In this document: in pieces, positions 28,471-38,433 of the stretch
Position numbering within the stretch: position 1 is the first letter of the stretch
How the letters are laid out: every line of letters starts with the position of its first letter
NCBI RefSeq assembly: GCF_032818155.1
Contig: NZ_CP102589.1
Span: 3,086,001 to 3,150,000 of the forward strand
DNA length: 64,000 bases
Direction of reading: 5' to 3'
Source of the DNA: Niallia taxi
GTDB lineage: Bacteria; Bacillota; Bacilli; Bacillales; Cytobacillaceae
The notes under the pieces: model-generated
The model's database searches: none
What the model was told of the DNA's origin: nothing
The model's input: the letters and a program-made list of their open reading frames with translations, nothing else
Made by a program: the position numbers and the translations under genes

Positions 28471-30189
28471 TTAAGAAAGTTTAGCTGCTGCTTTAACAGC
28501 TTCCATAACTTCTTCAGTTGTGGACATTTGCAATGCTTTTTCAGCAAGCTCTTCCATTTCTTTTTTAGACAGGCTAAGAATTTGTGATCTTGCTTTAAGG
28601 ATAGATGTAGCACTCATGGAGAATTCATCTAATCCTAAACCAAGCAATAATGGAATTGCCGTTTCGTCTCCAGCCATCTCTCCACACATTCCAGCCCATT
28701 TGCCTTCTTTATGCGCAGCATCAATAACCATCTTAACAAGACGAAGAATGGATGGATTGTAAGGCTGATACAGGTATGAAACTCTTTCGTTCATGCGGTC
28801 AGCAGCCATTGTGTATTGAATCAAGTCATTTGTTCCGATGCTGAAGAAATCAACTTCTTTAGCAAATTGGTCAGCCAATACAGCAGTTGATGGAATCTCA
28901 ACCATGATTCCAAGTTCAATCTTATCAGCAACTGTTACGCCTTCAGCAATCAGGTTTGCTCTTTCTTCTTCAAGCAATGCTTTAGCAGCACGGAATTCGT
29001 TTAATGTTGCAATCATTGGGAACATGATTTTCAAGTTTCCATATGAGCTTGCACGAAGCAATGCTCTTAATTGCGTACGGAAGATTCCAGTTTCCTCTAA
29101 ACATAGACGAATTGCACGGAATCCAAGGAATGGGTTCATTTCTTTTGGAAGCTCAAGGTATGGAAGCTCTTTGTCCCCACCGATATCCAATGTACGAACA
29201 ACAACTGGTTTACCTTTCATGCCTTCAAGAACAGCTTTGTAAGATTCGAACTGCTCATCTTCTGTTGGAAGCTGATCTCTTCCCATGTAAAGGAATTCAG
29301 TTCTGTAAAGACCAACTGCTTCTCCACCGTTTGAAGTAACACCTTCTAAATCGTTTGGAGTTCCGATGTTTGCAGCAAGTTCTACATGCACACCATCAGC
29401 GCTGACAGTTTTCTCATTAACAAGCTTAGCCCACTCAGCTTTTTGCTCTTCATATTCTGCAGCGATTTTTTTGTAGCTTTCCACTACTTCTGGTGTTGGA
29501 TTGATGTGAATTTCACCTTTCAATCCGTCAACAATTACTAAATCGCCGTTTGAGATTTCTTCCGTTACTTTTTTCGTTCCAACAACTGCAGGAATTTCCA
29601 AAGAACGAGCCATGATAGCAGAGTGAGAAGTTCTTCCGCCGATATCTGTAGTAAAGCCTTTAACAAATTGACGGTTTAATTGAGCTGTATCAGATGGAGT
29701 TAAGTCCTCCGCAACAACTACAACCTCTTCTGAAATCATGCTTGGATTAGCTAAATGTACGCCAAGTAAGTGTGAAAGAACCCTTTTAGTTACGTCACGG
29801 ATATCAGCAGCACGCTCTTGCATGTACTCATTATCCATTGATTCAAACATGTTAATAAACATATCTGTTGTTTCTTTTAGGGCAACTTCAGCATTTACTG
29901 ATTCTGTATTGATTTTGTCTTCGATTGGAGCGATTAATTCAGGATCGCTCAATACTAAAAGATGAGCTTCGAAAATAGCTGCTTTATCAGCACCTAATTC
30001 TGTTTTCGCTTTTTCACGAATAGCATCTAACTCTTGCTTAGAAGTAGAAAGAGCTTCTTGAAAACGGTTAATTTCAGCAGCAGCATCTTCTACTGTTTTC
30101 TTTTCAAATGATAAATTTGGTTCTACTAAACGATATGCTTTTGCAATGGCAATTCCACTAGAGGCCGCAATTCCTTGTAAAAAACTCAT
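28471..30189 (-). CDS. ptsI: PTS enzyme I (phosphoenolpyruvate-protein phosphotransferase)
   Basis: A 572-residue enzyme I. It takes phosphate from phosphoenolpyruvate and passes it to HPr, the entry point of all PTS sugar uptake. The phosphorylated His189 is in [13 protein letters not shown]; the PEP-binding motifs [35 protein letters not shown] and [15 protein letters not shown] are complete. It overlaps the ptsH stop by one base (TAATG). ptsG, which precedes ptsHI in B. subtilis, is absent here, so glucose permease must be elsewhere. Confidence 0.97.
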   Translation of the reverse strand: MSFLQGIAASSGIAIAKAYRLVEPNLSFEKKTVEDAAAEINRFQEALSTSKQELDAIREKAKTELGADKAAIFEAHLLVLSDPELIAPIEDKINTESVNAEVALKETTDMFINMFESMDNEYMQERAADIRDVTKRVLSHLLGVHLANPSMISEEVVVVAEDLTPSDTAQLNRQFVKGFTTDIGGRTSHSAIMARSLEIPAVVGTKKVTEEISNGDLVIVDGLKGEIHINPTPEVVESYKKIAAEYEEQKAEWAKLVNEKTVSADGVHVELAANIGTPNDLEGVTSNGGEAVGLYRTEFLYMGRDQLPTEDEQFESYKAVLEGMKGKPVVVRTLDIGGDKELPYLELPKEMNPFLGFRAIRLCLEETGIFRTQLRALLRASSYGNLKIMFPMIATLNEFRAAKALLEEERANLIAEGVTVADKIELGIMVEIPSTAVLADQFAKEVDFFSIGTNDLIQYTMAADRMNERVSYLYQPYNPSILRLVKMVIDAAHKEGKWAGMCGEMAGDETAIPLLLGLGLDEFSMSATSILKARSQILSLSKKEMEELAEKALQMSTTEEVMEAVKAAAKLS

Positions 30190-30455
30190 TATTCAGCAAG
30201 TCCTTCCTTTTTCAATGTTTCTTCTAAACCATTAATTGCTTCTGTCTCGTCACTGCCCTCAGCAATGATTTTGATATCAGCGCCTTGGCCAATTCCAAGG
30301 GACATAACACCCATGATAGACTTAAGGTTAACCTTTTTTTCTTTGTACTCAAGGTTAATTTCTGAATCAAATTTGCTTGCAGCTTGTACTAAAAGCGTTG
30401 CAGGTCGTGCATGAATCCCTGTATCTGCGATAACTTTAAATTGTTTTTCTACCAT
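30189..30455 (-). CDS. ptsH: HPr phosphocarrier protein
   Basis: An 88-residue HPr. His15 (DTGIHARPA) accepts phosphate from enzyme I, and Ser46 (LKSIMG) is the site phosphorylated by HPr kinase, making the CcpA corepressor for carbon catabolite control. The frame is open three codons upstream, but the ATG at 30455 gives the conserved numbering (His15, Ser46) and has an AAGGAG site. It forms the ptsHI operon with the next gene and has its own promoter region. Confidence 0.97.
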   Translation of the reverse strand: MVEKQFKVIADTGIHARPATLLVQAASKFDSEINLEYKEKKVNLKSIMGVMSLGIGQGADIKIIAEGSDETEAINGLEETLKKEGLAE

Positions 30456-30575
30456 TAATATCAAACTCCTTCATTCAAATAATAAATAAGATGGTTTTAG
30501 CCTTTTCAACTTAAACAACCCCATATAATAGTCAAGAATCGTTTATCCATAACTAATATATATTTCATAGCTACT

Positions 30576-30605
30576 ATTGTAAACTGAAAGTATAAAAGAT
30601 GTAAA
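30576..30605 (-). promoter_or_regulatory. Putative sigma-A promoter of ptsHI
   Basis: On the minus strand TTTACA (-35), an 18-base spacer and TACAAT (-10) lie about 120 bases upstream of ptsH. The remaining gap to 30868 holds no gene or recognised leader that I can see. Confidence 0.45.
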
Positions 30606-30868
30606 TTTTAAACCTGTCCCAATAGAAATCAAGCAGAGATTGTTCTGTTTCTTCATAAAATCAACACTTTTATATATTATTTGACCATTATAGTTTTTTC
30701 CAATTCATAAGAAAAAATGTAAATTATTGATAATTATTAGGCATTTAAGTTATTTTTAAAAAAGACATCTCAAAAGTAGGATAGCATTTCTTTTCCGATG
30801 AGACAATGAAAAATATTGCACATATTTAAAAAAATATCATCACTTAAATACGTTATGTCCTCGTACCT

Positions 30869-31063
30869 TTAGCTTCGCGGCTCTGTAAGGTACTCATAAA
30901 TAGCTCCTCCGCCCCTTTGAGCAATACCGCGGTAATGCTTGAAGTCTTCTCTTTTTACTAGCTCAAGGCGGAAGGTAAGAAAGTCTTCCTTACTTACCTT
31001 GTATTCTTTGATTTCCCCAGATTTCAATTGTTCTAACGCTTTGATAAATTCTTCCTGTAACAT
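30869..31063 (-). CDS. Conserved small protein of unknown function
   Basis: A 64-residue charged protein (MLQEEFIKALEQLK start, EYKVSKEDFLTFR and RGIAQRGGGAIYEYL later). It has no signal or membrane segment. I recall similar short proteins in Bacillaceae but no function. The frame is open 13 codons further upstream; GGAAAG nine bases before the ATG at 31063 supports the shorter form. It is monocistronic, with no clear terminator. Confidence 0.65.
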   Translation of the reverse strand: MLQEEFIKALEQLKSGEIKEYKVSKEDFLTFRLELVKREDFKHYRGIAQRGGGAIYEYLTEPRS

Positions 31064-31501
31064 AATCTTGACTTTCCTTCCTTTTATTAGTGCATATATC
31101 ATTTCTTATATTGTAAACACATATAACTATTATTATCATACATGGATAATGGAAACAAATTTGCACCACCTTGCATAGAATGCCTTTAAGGGCAAGTGCA
31201 TTTAATTACCAATTTATCAAAACTATGCTATAATAACTTCAATCATTATGATATGCATAATCTCAAACCATATAACGAAAGCCCATAAGTCATGGTTCTA
31301 TAGTATTTTTCCGAGCTTAGAATCATAATTATTAGCATTAGCATCCAAAAAGGAAAGCGGTTTATTTACGTTTACATACAACGAATTAATAAACACTTCC
31401 TTCTGTTCATCATATATCCATATTTCTTTACGGGGAAGTATTTTTAGTGCAAACTAAAATATACAGAATACTAAAATTTGGCATATAAGGAGAGAATACA
31501 C
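31064..31501. other. Divergent gap between the 64-residue protein gene and ykvS
   Basis: About 440 AT-rich bases with no credible reading frame. A run of G/A-rich sequence (31350-31365) precedes the ykvS region. I see no known riboswitch. Confidence 0.35.
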
Positions 31502-31675
31502 ATGAAGAGAGCTGAGGTTGGCAACATTATAGAATTTAGAGGACTGCAAGGAATTGTGGAAAAAGTAAATGAGAATTCAGTAATAGTAGATTTGACATAT
31601 ATGGATAATTATCGCGACCTCGAATTAGAGCAAAGAACAGTCGTTAATCATAAAAATTATAAAATCCTTAAGTGA
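31502..31675 (+). CDS. ykvS: YkvS-type DUF2187 protein
   Basis: A 57-residue protein of the DUF2187 family: VGNIIEFRGLQGIVEKV, NSVIVDLTYMDNY, TVVNHKNYKI. It forms a small beta-barrel-like fold in predictions for this family; function is unknown. AAGGAG seven bases before the ATG at 31502 decides between several in-frame starts. A textbook terminator follows at once. Confidence 0.85.
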   Translation: MKRAEVGNIIEFRGLQGIVEKVNENSVIVDLTYMDNYRDLELEQRTVVNHKNYKILK

Positions 31676-31680
31676 TAAAA

Positions 31681-31708
31681 GCCGGCTTTCGAAAGCCGGC
31701 TTTTTTTT
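31681..31708 (+). terminator. Terminator of ykvS
   Basis: GCCGGCTTTCGAAAGCCGGC is a perfect palindrome followed by eight T. Confidence 0.95.
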
Positions 31709-31815
31709 AGAATTCCGTTTACTTCTTCATGTTGGTACTTCCCTTGCTCAGGGTATCATCTGCCCAACTATATTCCCGTTTTATGGAGAAATTCCCCATC
31801 CGGATATTAAGAATT

Positions 31816-31920
31816 CTATTCTTCTGCTAGCTCTTTTTTTGTTTTTACTTTGCCATGTGGTTTTTGTTTTTGCTTACGCACTGTCCACTCTCGTTCTTCT
31901 TCTCTTTTTGATTTTGTCAT
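31816..31920 (-). CDS. Very small basic protein (DUF6254-like)
   Basis: A 34-residue, strongly charged protein, beginning MTKSKREEERE, with Trp and the segment RKQKQKPHGKVK. A near-consensus AAGGAGG lies nine bases before the ATG, so translation is likely. From memory it resembles the short DUF6254 proteins of Bacillaceae, possibly made during sporulation; I cannot verify that. It is divergent from the glycine-like riboswitch. Confidence 0.65.
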   Translation of the reverse strand: MTKSKREEEREWTVRKQKQKPHGKVKTKKELAEE

Positions 31921-32124
31921 TAATCTTACACCTCCTTTTTTCATCCTTATTAGCTTAAGCTCTGTTAGCTTAATTTATCCTTCCTGCCTCTCTTTTTCTC
32001 CCTGTCCTTTTAAAGGTAGTTCTATTCTCTTATTTGTAAATGTTGTTGACCAAATCAAAAAAAACTGATAACATCACAATATAATTTTATATGCGAATAG
32101 CGTGCGTTGAATGTCATGGATGAC

Positions 32125-32215
32125 ACTATGACAGGAGCAGCTTCTGGAGAGACCTATTTTTAGGCACCGAAGGATTCACAATCTCAGGTAAAAGGACAGG
32201 AGAGTAACTGATCTA
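32125..32215 (+). ncRNA. Glycine riboswitch-like aptamer (single aptamer)
   Basis: The conserved core of the glycine (gcvT) riboswitch is visible in order: GGAGAGACC, GGCACCGAAGG, then ATCTCAGGTAAAAGGACAG. The variable P3b arm between GAAGG and CTCAGG is unusually short. A small perfect hairpin, TGTCATGGATGACA (32112-32125), precedes it. A probable -10 (TATAAT, 32080-32085) with a poor -35 would start the transcript near 32092. A terminator follows at 32251, and the 3' side of P1 (CAGGAGA) can pair with TTTCCTG (32241-32247), a possible switching helix. Only one aptamer is visible. The next genes are an ACT-domain gene and a UPF0210 gene. Confidence 0.8.
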
Positions 32216-32250
32216 TACTTTTATAGTGTATTCGTTATTCTTTCCTGAAG

Positions 32251-32280
32251 AGAAGATTGGAGAATTCCAATCTTCTTTTT
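32251..32280 (+). terminator. Terminator of the glycine riboswitch leader
   Basis: AGAAGATTGGA pairs with TCCAATCTTCT around a four-base loop, followed by TTTTTCTGTTTTT. The next 190 bases up to the ACT-domain gene hold no evident gene. Confidence 0.85.
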
Positions 32281-32469
32281 CTGTTTTTAGGAAGGAATGT
32301 CTTGCTCTTTAGACGTGTACAAAATGCAACTGTCTTTTTGAAGAACTGCACTTTAACTTGAGCACTTACATAGTAATGGAAAAACAGCAGCAAAATATAC
32401 TGTATATCCACTTTTAAGTTAAAAAGAAGGTTCAAAACAAAAAGACCATCATAATAATGAGGTGATATA

Positions 32470-32745
32470 ATGCAGCAGCGACGTGCAGTTGTAAGTGTAA
32501 TTGGCAAAGACCAAGTAGGTATAATCAGCAAAGTAACTACAGTAATTTCAGAAAATAATGTTAATATTTTAGATATTAGTCAAACCATTCTACAGGACTT
32601 TTTTACGATGATGATGTTAGTCGATATTACCCAAAAGGAAAATCTCGATGAATTGCGTCAACAGCTAGATCAACTAGGTAATGAGCTGAACTTAAAAATT
32701 AATATCCAGTTAGAAGAAATATTCCAATCTATGCACCGCGTCTAA
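32470..32745 (+). CDS. ACT-domain protein (UPF0237)
   Basis: A 91-residue single ACT domain of the UPF0237 group, related to the glycine-cleavage regulator GcvR. The N-terminus [19 protein letters not shown], followed by [13 protein letters not shown], is the ligand-binding face. ACT domains bind small molecules, often amino acids. The gene follows a glycine-type riboswitch and lies 16 bases before a UPF0210 gene, with which it is commonly paired in Bacillota. GAGGTG precedes the ATG. No function is established. Confidence 0.9.
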   Translation: MQQRRAVVSVIGKDQVGIISKVTTVISENNVNILDISQTILQDFFTMMMLVDITQKENLDELRQQLDQLGNELNLKINIQLEEIFQSMHRV

Positions 32746-32761
32746 GAAAGAAGGGAAAACA

Positions 32762-34123
32762 GTGAAGATTGCATTAAATGAAATGATGGAAACAATCAAT
32801 ATGGTCCAAATGGAGAATTTGGACATCCGTACTGTCACAATGGGAATTAGCCTTTATGATTGCGCAGACTCTGATTTTGAAAAAATGAACAACGCTGTTT
32901 ATAAAAAAATCACTACTTATGCAAGCAAATTAACAGAGGTTGCCGAAGCTGCTGAAAAAGAGTACGGTATCCCAATTATTAATAAGCGCATATCCATCAC
33001 TCCGATTGCAGAAATCCTTGGAAATGCAACAGTAGAACAAGCAATTGAACTTGCTAAAACATTAGATAAGGCTGCCAAAGATTTAAATGTTGATTTTATC
33101 GGCGGATATTCAGCTCTTGTTCATAAAGGAATCACAAAAGGTGATCAAACATTGCTTGATGCCCTGCCTGAAGCATTGTCAGTAACAGACAGAGTTTGCT
33201 CTTCTGTTTCAGTAGCTACTACTAGAACAGGTATTAATATGGATGCTGTGAAACAAATGGGAATCATTATTAAAAATGCAGCTGAGCGTACAAAAGACCA
33301 AAACGGTCTAGCATGTGCAAAGCTAGTTGTATTCTGTAATCCTGTTGAAGACAATCCATTTATGGCTGGTGCTTTCCACGGTGCTGGTGAAGGAGAGGTT
33401 GTCCTTAATGTTGGTGTCAGCGGACCAGGTGTTGTATTAAGTGCGCTTCGCAAATATCCGGATGCTGATTTAGGAGAGGTTTCTGACATCATTAAAAAAA
33501 CAGCATTTAAAATTACGCGTGCAGGTGAGCTAATCGGACGAGTTGTAGCAGAAAGATTAGGCGTTCCATTCGGAATTATGGACCTTTCCTTAGCTCCGAC
33601 AAATGCCATTAATGACAGCGTTGCTGATATTCTAGAGGAAATTGGTCTTGAGCGTGTTGGTACTCACGGAACGATTGCGGCACTTGCTCTTATGAATGAT
33701 GCAGTGAAAAAAGGTGGCGCAATGGCAAGCTCCTATGTTGGTGGGTTAAGTGGTGCATTCATTCCTGTCAGCGAAGATAACGGAATGATTCGCGGTATTA
33801 TGGATGACAGCTTAACATTATCAAAGCTAGAAGCAATGACTTGTGTATGCTCTGTTGGACTCGACATGATTGCATTGACTGGGGACGTGTCTGCAGCAAC
33901 CCTTTCTGCGATTATTGCAGACGAGGCAGCTATCGGCATGATTAACAAGAAAACAACAGCTGTTCGTGTCATCCCTGTTCCTGGCAAAAAAGAAGGAGAA
34001 ATGGTTGAATTCGGTGGCTTGCTTGGAAGAGCTCCTGTTATGGGTGTCAACCCATACAGCTCCCAAAAGCTAGTTGACCGTGGTGGCCGTATTCCTTCCC
34101 CACTGCAGGCGCTTATCAACTAA
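32762..34123 (+). CDS. UPF0210 (DUF711) family protein
   Basis: A 453-residue cytosolic protein of the UPF0210/DUF711 family, whose fold is related to pyruvate formate-lyase-like barrels; biochemical activity is unknown. Recognisable segments are [44 protein letters not shown] and [14 protein letters not shown] near the C-terminus. The start is GTG, six bases after AAGGGA; an ATG a few codons later is possible. It is the second gene of the operon with the ACT-domain protein. Its position behind a glycine-type riboswitch hints at an amino-acid related role. Confidence 0.9.
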   Translation: MKIALNEMMETINMVQMENLDIRTVTMGISLYDCADSDFEKMNNAVYKKITTYASKLTEVAEAAEKEYGIPIINKRISITPIAEILGNATVEQAIELAKTLDKAAKDLNVDFIGGYSALVHKGITKGDQTLLDALPEALSVTDRVCSSVSVATTRTGINMDAVKQMGIIIKNAAERTKDQNGLACAKLVVFCNPVEDNPFMAGAFHGAGEGEVVLNVGVSGPGVVLSALRKYPDADLGEVSDIIKKTAFKITRAGELIGRVVAERLGVPFGIMDLSLAPTNAINDSVADILEEIGLERVGTHGTIAALALMNDAVKKGGAMASSYVGGLSGAFIPVSEDNGMIRGIMDDSLTLSKLEAMTCVCSVGLDMIALTGDVSAATLSAIIADEAAIGMINKKTTAVRVIPVPGKKEGEMVEFGGLLGRAPVMGVNPYSSQKLVDRGGRIPSPLQALIN

Positions 34124-34127
34124 CAAT

Positions 34128-34165
34128 AAAAAATGTCTGGCTCAAATGGAGTCAGACATTTTTTT
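34128..34165. terminator. Shared terminator of the UPF0210 gene and ykvI
   Basis: AATGTCTG-G-CTC pairs with GAG-T-CAGACATT, with T-runs on both sides between convergent genes. Confidence 0.85.
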
Positions 34166-35192
34166 GTGGAATTGGCTTTAACCATAATAGTAATAAAAAC
34201 ACGAGGCTGATATAGCCAAAAAGCGGATACAGTATGGACAGCAATGTGCCATAATGAATGAAGCTAATGGAATAAGACACGGCAAAGATAATCGCAATAA
34301 TAAGAATGCTAGGGATTCTGATATATTGGCTTAATTGCCTTTCTAATCCGTACACATTGCCAATAACAGATGTGAAAATCTCTCCATATATAACGATAAT
34401 ATATATCCATGATAAATTAGGAGCTAGCTCTCTCATGATGGACGCCATTGGTATGGCATAACTGTCAACATTATCGAGCATGATTAATGTGAAGTGACTC
34501 GACAAGAGAATAAACATTAACGCAATTCCCCCAATTATCCCTCCCCATTTTACTGTTTGGTCATCACCAATTTCAGATGCTGCCGGAACAAGCACGGCAA
34601 TCGCCAATGAAAGATTTAAGGCTGTATAAGAAAAGGGCGAAGTAATTCCTTTCCAGCTGAATATTGGTAAATCATCCATACGGTCAAGGAAGCCAGGTAA
34701 TTGGAAGGACAAGGTAAATAGGATAAAGCTGAATGTAATCATAATAGGCACGACAAATGTGTTCACAGCAAATAAACCTTTCATGCCTACAAGCATGACA
34801 ATTAATGAAAGGACTATTGTAAAGATGACACCGAAAGCTTTGCTTAAGCCAAGCTGCTCTTCAAAGACTGCCCCTGCTCCTGACAGCATGACCGCACAGA
34901 CTCCGATAAGCATGATTAGCATAAGGATATTCACTAAACTGCCTGCCACTCTGCCAAACAGAAATATCGTAAATTCCTGATAAGATTTCGCTTTTATTTT
35001 GACGGATATCCTCATTAGTTTCGAACCTAAGCTAGAAAATATTAAGCCAGAAGCCAATATTCCAAAAAAACCAAGCAAACCAAACTGAGAGAAAAACTCT
35101 ACAATTTCTTTTCCTGTTGCAAAACCAGCTCCTACAACAGTACCTACATATACAGCTGCAAGCTGAAAGGCTCCACTCCACTTGTTTTTCAC
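34152..35192 (-). CDS. ykvI: YkvI-family membrane transporter
   Basis: A 346-residue membrane protein with about ten predicted helices, matching B. subtilis YkvI. The N-terminal VYVGTVVGAGFATGKEIVEFF resembles the first helix of amino-acid/cation symporters of the LeuT-fold group, so it may be a secondary transporter, substrate unknown. The start is GTG with GGAGGG upstream. It is divergent from clpE, the arrangement seen in B. subtilis. Confidence 0.85.
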   Translation of the reverse strand: MKNKWSGAFQLAAVYVGTVVGAGFATGKEIVEFFSQFGLLGFFGILASGLIFSSLGSKLMRISVKIKAKSYQEFTIFLFGRVAGSLVNILMLIMLIGVCAVMLSGAGAVFEEQLGLSKAFGVIFTIVLSLIVMLVGMKGLFAVNTFVVPIMITFSFILFTLSFQLPGFLDRMDDLPIFSWKGITSPFSYTALNLSLAIAVLVPAASEIGDDQTVKWGGIIGGIALMFILLSSHFTLIMLDNVDSYAIPMASIMRELAPNLSWIYIIVIYGEIFTSVIGNVYGLERQLSQYIRIPSILIIAIIFAVSYSISFIHYGTLLSILYPLFGYISLVFLLLLWLKPIPQKNV

Positions 35193-35365
35193 GTATTTCC
35201 CTCCTTAACTAATCTATATGACAAAATGGACAAACAATGACGAGCATTTTCTTTGAAATCTTTATTTATTTCGTATAAAGTGTCTGTAAACTTTCTTCTC
35301 AAAGTGGAAACTTGTAGGATTTAGTCTAAATATGTAATTTCCAGGAATTTCATCAGGCAAAATAG

Positions 35366-35394
35366 TTGAAAGTCAAAAAAGGTCAAAGTATAAT
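35366..35394 (+). promoter_or_regulatory. Sigma-A promoter of clpE with embedded CtsR box
   Basis: TTGAAA (35366-35371), a 17-base spacer and TATAAT (35389-35394) form a near-ideal promoter. A perfect CtsR heptad repeat, AGTCAAAAAAGGTCAAA (35371-35387), fills the spacer, so bound CtsR would block RNA polymerase. Confidence 0.85.
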
Positions 35395-35407
35395 CATAAT
35401 TACAAAA

Positions 35408-35424
35408 GGTCAAATTTGATCAAA
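35408..35424 (+). promoter_or_regulatory. Second CtsR box of clpE
   Basis: GGTCAAATTTGATCAAA matches the CtsR operator with one change in the second heptad and lies just downstream of the expected transcription start. Confidence 0.7.
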
Positions 35425-35446
35425 ATTCAAAAGGAGGATTTAAAAC

Positions 35447-37606
35447 ATGAAATGTCAATTATGCCAAACTAACTATGCGAATGTGAGCTTACGTTTTGTT
35501 CTTAACAATGAAGAAAACACAGTGAATTTATGCCACAACTGCTATCAGAAAGAAAAACAAAAGATGGCATCACAACCTAATCAAATGTTTTTCCAACAAT
35601 CTTCCCCTTTTGATGAATTGTTTAAATCACTTAATCAAAACTTTCAACAATCAGGGGCAGAACAAGGAAACCAACAGGCTCCCGTTCCTAATAAAACAAA
35701 CGGTATTTTAGATAAATTCGGAAAGAACTTAAATCAACTAGCTAATGCAGGACTTATTGATCCAGTAATTGGCCGCGAAAATGAAATTGAAAGAGTAATT
35801 GAGATATTAAATAGAAGAAACAAGAATAATCCTGTGCTTATCGGTGAGCCTGGTGTTGGTAAAACAGCAATTGCAGAAGGCTTAGCGTTGAAGATTTCAG
35901 AAGGAAATGTTCCTAAAAAACTGAAAAACAAGGAAATTTACTTGCTTGACGTTGCATCATTAGTAACAAACACAGGTATACGCGGACAATTTGAAGAACG
36001 AATGAAGCAAATCATTCAAGAAATTCAAGAACGCAAAAACGTCATTGTTTTTATCGATGAAATTCATCAATTAGTTGGTGCTGGTTCTGCAGAAGGCTCC
36101 ATGGATGCAGGGAATATTCTTAAACCAGCCCTAGCAAGAGGTGAGCTTCATATAATTGGTGCTACTACTCTTAAGGAATACCGCCAAATTGAAAAAGATG
36201 CAGCACTTGAAAGACGCTTCCAGCCAATTCAAGTGGCAGAACCAACAGTTTCTGCAGCTATCTCTATTTTGGAAGGAATTAAGGATAAATATGAAAAATT
36301 CCATGAAGTAGCATACACAGATGAAGCTATTAAAGCTTGTGTTGAAATGTCACACCGCTATATTCAGGACAGATTCTTGCCAGACAAAGCAATCGACTTG
36401 CTTGATGAAGCAGGTTCTAAACTGAATCTTGCTTCCAGCTACACAAATACAGATGAAATTGACAACCGTCTTGCTGAAATCGCGAAAGCTAAAGAAGCTG
36501 CATTAAAAGAAGAAAACTATGAAGCAGCTGCAACCTTACGTAAAGAAGAGCAAGAACTTGAAAAAGCATTAAATAATCCTAATACAGAAAAGCCTGTTGT
36601 GGATGTTACGCTTATTCAAGAGCTAATTGAAAAGAAAACAGGTATTCCTGTCGGCAAGCTGCAGCAGGATGAACAGCAAAAGATGAAGAACCTAGCAGAA
36701 AACCTTGAGGCGAAAGTCATTGGGCAAGAAGTTGCAGTCCAAAAAGTTGCGAAAGCAGTTAAAAGAAGCCGTGCTGGTTTAAAATCAAAAAACAGACCAA
36801 TTGGAAGCTTCCTGTTTGTTGGACCAACTGGTGTTGGTAAAACAGAATTAACGAAAAACCTAGCAGCTGAATTATTCGGCAGCAAGGACAGCATGATTCG
36901 TTTAGATATGAGTGAATACATGGAAAAACACAGCATCAGCAAAATTATCGGCTCCCCTCCTGGCTATGTCGGCCATGAAGAAGCTGGACAATTAACAGAG
37001 CAAGTAAGAAGAAATCCTTACAGCATCATTCTATTGGATGAAATTGAGAAGGCACACCCAGATGTCCAATCCATCTTCCTGCAAATATTAGAAGATGGCA
37101 GATTAACAGACAGCCAAGGCAGAACAGTAAGCTTTAAGGATAGTGTCATTATTATGACAAGCAACGCTGGCATTGGTGGTCATAAACGCATTGTCGTAGG
37201 CTTTGAAAACAATGCTGCAATTGAAGAAAGCACACTGTTACAGTCATTGGGCAATTTCTTCAAACCAGAATTCTTAAACCGTTTTGATGCAATTGTTGAA
37301 TTTAAATCACTGGAAAAAGAACATCTATTAAAAATTACCGATTTATTACTAGCAGATCTGTCTGATGCACTAGCAGAACAGCATATTTCCTTAACTATAT
37401 CGGATGAAGCGAAGGAAAAACTAGTAGAATTGGGAACACACCCAGACTTCGGTGCTCGACCATTAAGAAGAGTTATTCAAGAGCATCTCGAAGACAGCCT
37501 TGCTGATTTCATTCTTGATGAACCGGGAGCTGCAGAACTAACTGCTCTATTAGAAGAAGATAAAATCATCATCCAAAAAGTAAACAGCAGTACTGTTGTC
37601 CAATAA
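35447..37606 (+). CDS. clpE: ClpE, class III heat-shock AAA+ unfoldase
   Basis: A 719-residue Hsp100 protein that unfolds proteins for ClpP. The N-terminal zinc finger CX2C-X22-CX2C (Cys 3, 6, 29, 32) is diagnostic of ClpE. Two AAA+ modules follow: NBD1 with GEPGVGKT at 133-140 and NBD2 with GPTGVGKTE, separated by a UVR-like coiled segment ([22 protein letters not shown]). Arg-finger and sensor motifs (FLNRFD) are present. AAGGAGG precedes the ATG. Regulation by CtsR is supported by the two operators upstream. It ends with a strong terminator. Confidence 0.97.
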   Translation: MKCQLCQTNYANVSLRFVLNNEENTVNLCHNCYQKEKQKMASQPNQMFFQQSSPFDELFKSLNQNFQQSGAEQGNQQAPVPNKTNGILDKFGKNLNQLANAGLIDPVIGRENEIERVIEILNRRNKNNPVLIGEPGVGKTAIAEGLALKISEGNVPKKLKNKEIYLLDVASLVTNTGIRGQFEERMKQIIQEIQERKNVIVFIDEIHQLVGAGSAEGSMDAGNILKPALARGELHIIGATTLKEYRQIEKDAALERRFQPIQVAEPTVSAAISILEGIKDKYEKFHEVAYTDEAIKACVEMSHRYIQDRFLPDKAIDLLDEAGSKLNLASSYTNTDEIDNRLAEIAKAKEAALKEENYEAAATLRKEEQELEKALNNPNTEKPVVDVTLIQELIEKKTGIPVGKLQQDEQQKMKNLAENLEAKVIGQEVAVQKVAKAVKRSRAGLKSKNRPIGSFLFVGPTGVGKTELTKNLAAELFGSKDSMIRLDMSEYMEKHSISKIIGSPPGYVGHEEAGQLTEQVRRNPYSIILLDEIEKAHPDVQSIFLQILEDGRLTDSQGRTVSFKDSVIIMTSNAGIGGHKRIVVGFENNAAIEESTLLQSLGNFFKPEFLNRFDAIVEFKSLEKEHLLKITDLLLADLSDALAEQHISLTISDEAKEKLVELGTHPDFGARPLRRVIQEHLEDSLADFILDEPGAAELTALLEEDKIIIQKVNSSTVVQ

Positions 37607-37615
37607 TAAACTTTT

Positions 37616-37649
37616 AAAAACGCTCAGAGGAAATTCTGAGCGTTTTTTT
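37616..37649. terminator. Terminator of clpE
   Basis: AAAAACGCTCAGA pairs with TCTGAGCGTTTTT, followed by more T; also suits the convergent gene. Confidence 0.9.
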
Positions 37650-37651
37650 CC

Positions 37652-38164
37652 TCATTTAATTCCTTCAGCCTCACATCTTAGTCTATAAAAATATTGTATT
37701 AATTCGGATTCCATTTGCATGGAATCCTTTATACGAGCTAAAGTCCTTTTTCCGACACGTTTATCTATTAATCCAAATATTTTTATTAGCAAATTGTTTG
37801 ATTGCAAAGATAATGAAATGGGTGTACGGAAGTATTCCTGCAATGCATCGAAAAAATCATTTTGGCCGAAAATTCCTTGCTCCTTTATTAGCTCATATGC
37901 CCTTTCTGCTCTTTCTCTGTATGGTAAAGGACTTTCCCCATCATTTTCTCTTATAAGCTCTAACTCTTTTTTGTCTCGTGCAACTTCGGAGCTAATTGTA
38001 CACATGCTCCATATTTCCTTCTTATCCACCGTCAGCACTGCTCTGCCTAGTCGGTCATGTGCCTTACGATAGTTGACGATATGAATGTCTACCCTATCCT
38101 TTAAAGCAGCACATACTAAATTCTTTTGCTGTTTTTTTGCTTTGCTCCATTTTTGTTTGTACAT
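37652..38164 (-). CDS. Conserved protein of unknown function (SF0329-like)
   Basis: A 170-residue cytosolic protein. The N-terminal part (QKWSKAKKQQKNLVCAALKD, then IHIVNYRKAHDRLGRA and DKKEIWSMCT) recalls the SF0329 family found in Bacillus and enterobacteria; that assignment is from memory. Function is unknown. The frame stays open 45 codons upstream, but a GGGGG site six bases before the ATG at 38164 and the loss of charged character above it favour the short form. It sits convergent with clpE and has no operon partner. Confidence 0.6.
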   Translation of the reverse strand: MYKQKWSKAKKQQKNLVCAALKDRVDIHIVNYRKAHDRLGRAVLTVDKKEIWSMCTISSEVARDKKELELIRENDGESPLPYRERAERAYELIKEQGIFGQNDFFDALQEYFRTPISLSLQSNNLLIKIFGLIDKRVGKRTLARIKDSMQMESELIQYFYRLRCEAEGIK

Positions 38165-38433
38165 CTCAGCCCCCATAGCAATACCATCTTTTACCTTTAT
38201 TTTAGCATAAAAAAAGATCGCGTCTGCTCTAAGATATTGATATAGTAAGGGAAAAAAATTGAATTCCAACATACCTTCCCCCTTCCTATGAGACATCATT
38301 TTACTAAAAAAAATCTACATGGTAGAATAAACATTGGCTTTAAACTAAATCAATAGACTTTTTTTACGTTACCTCTTTTCATGAGGTAAACTTATTTACA
38401 ATACTTATTTATACGCTGTAAGGAGCTATTTAA

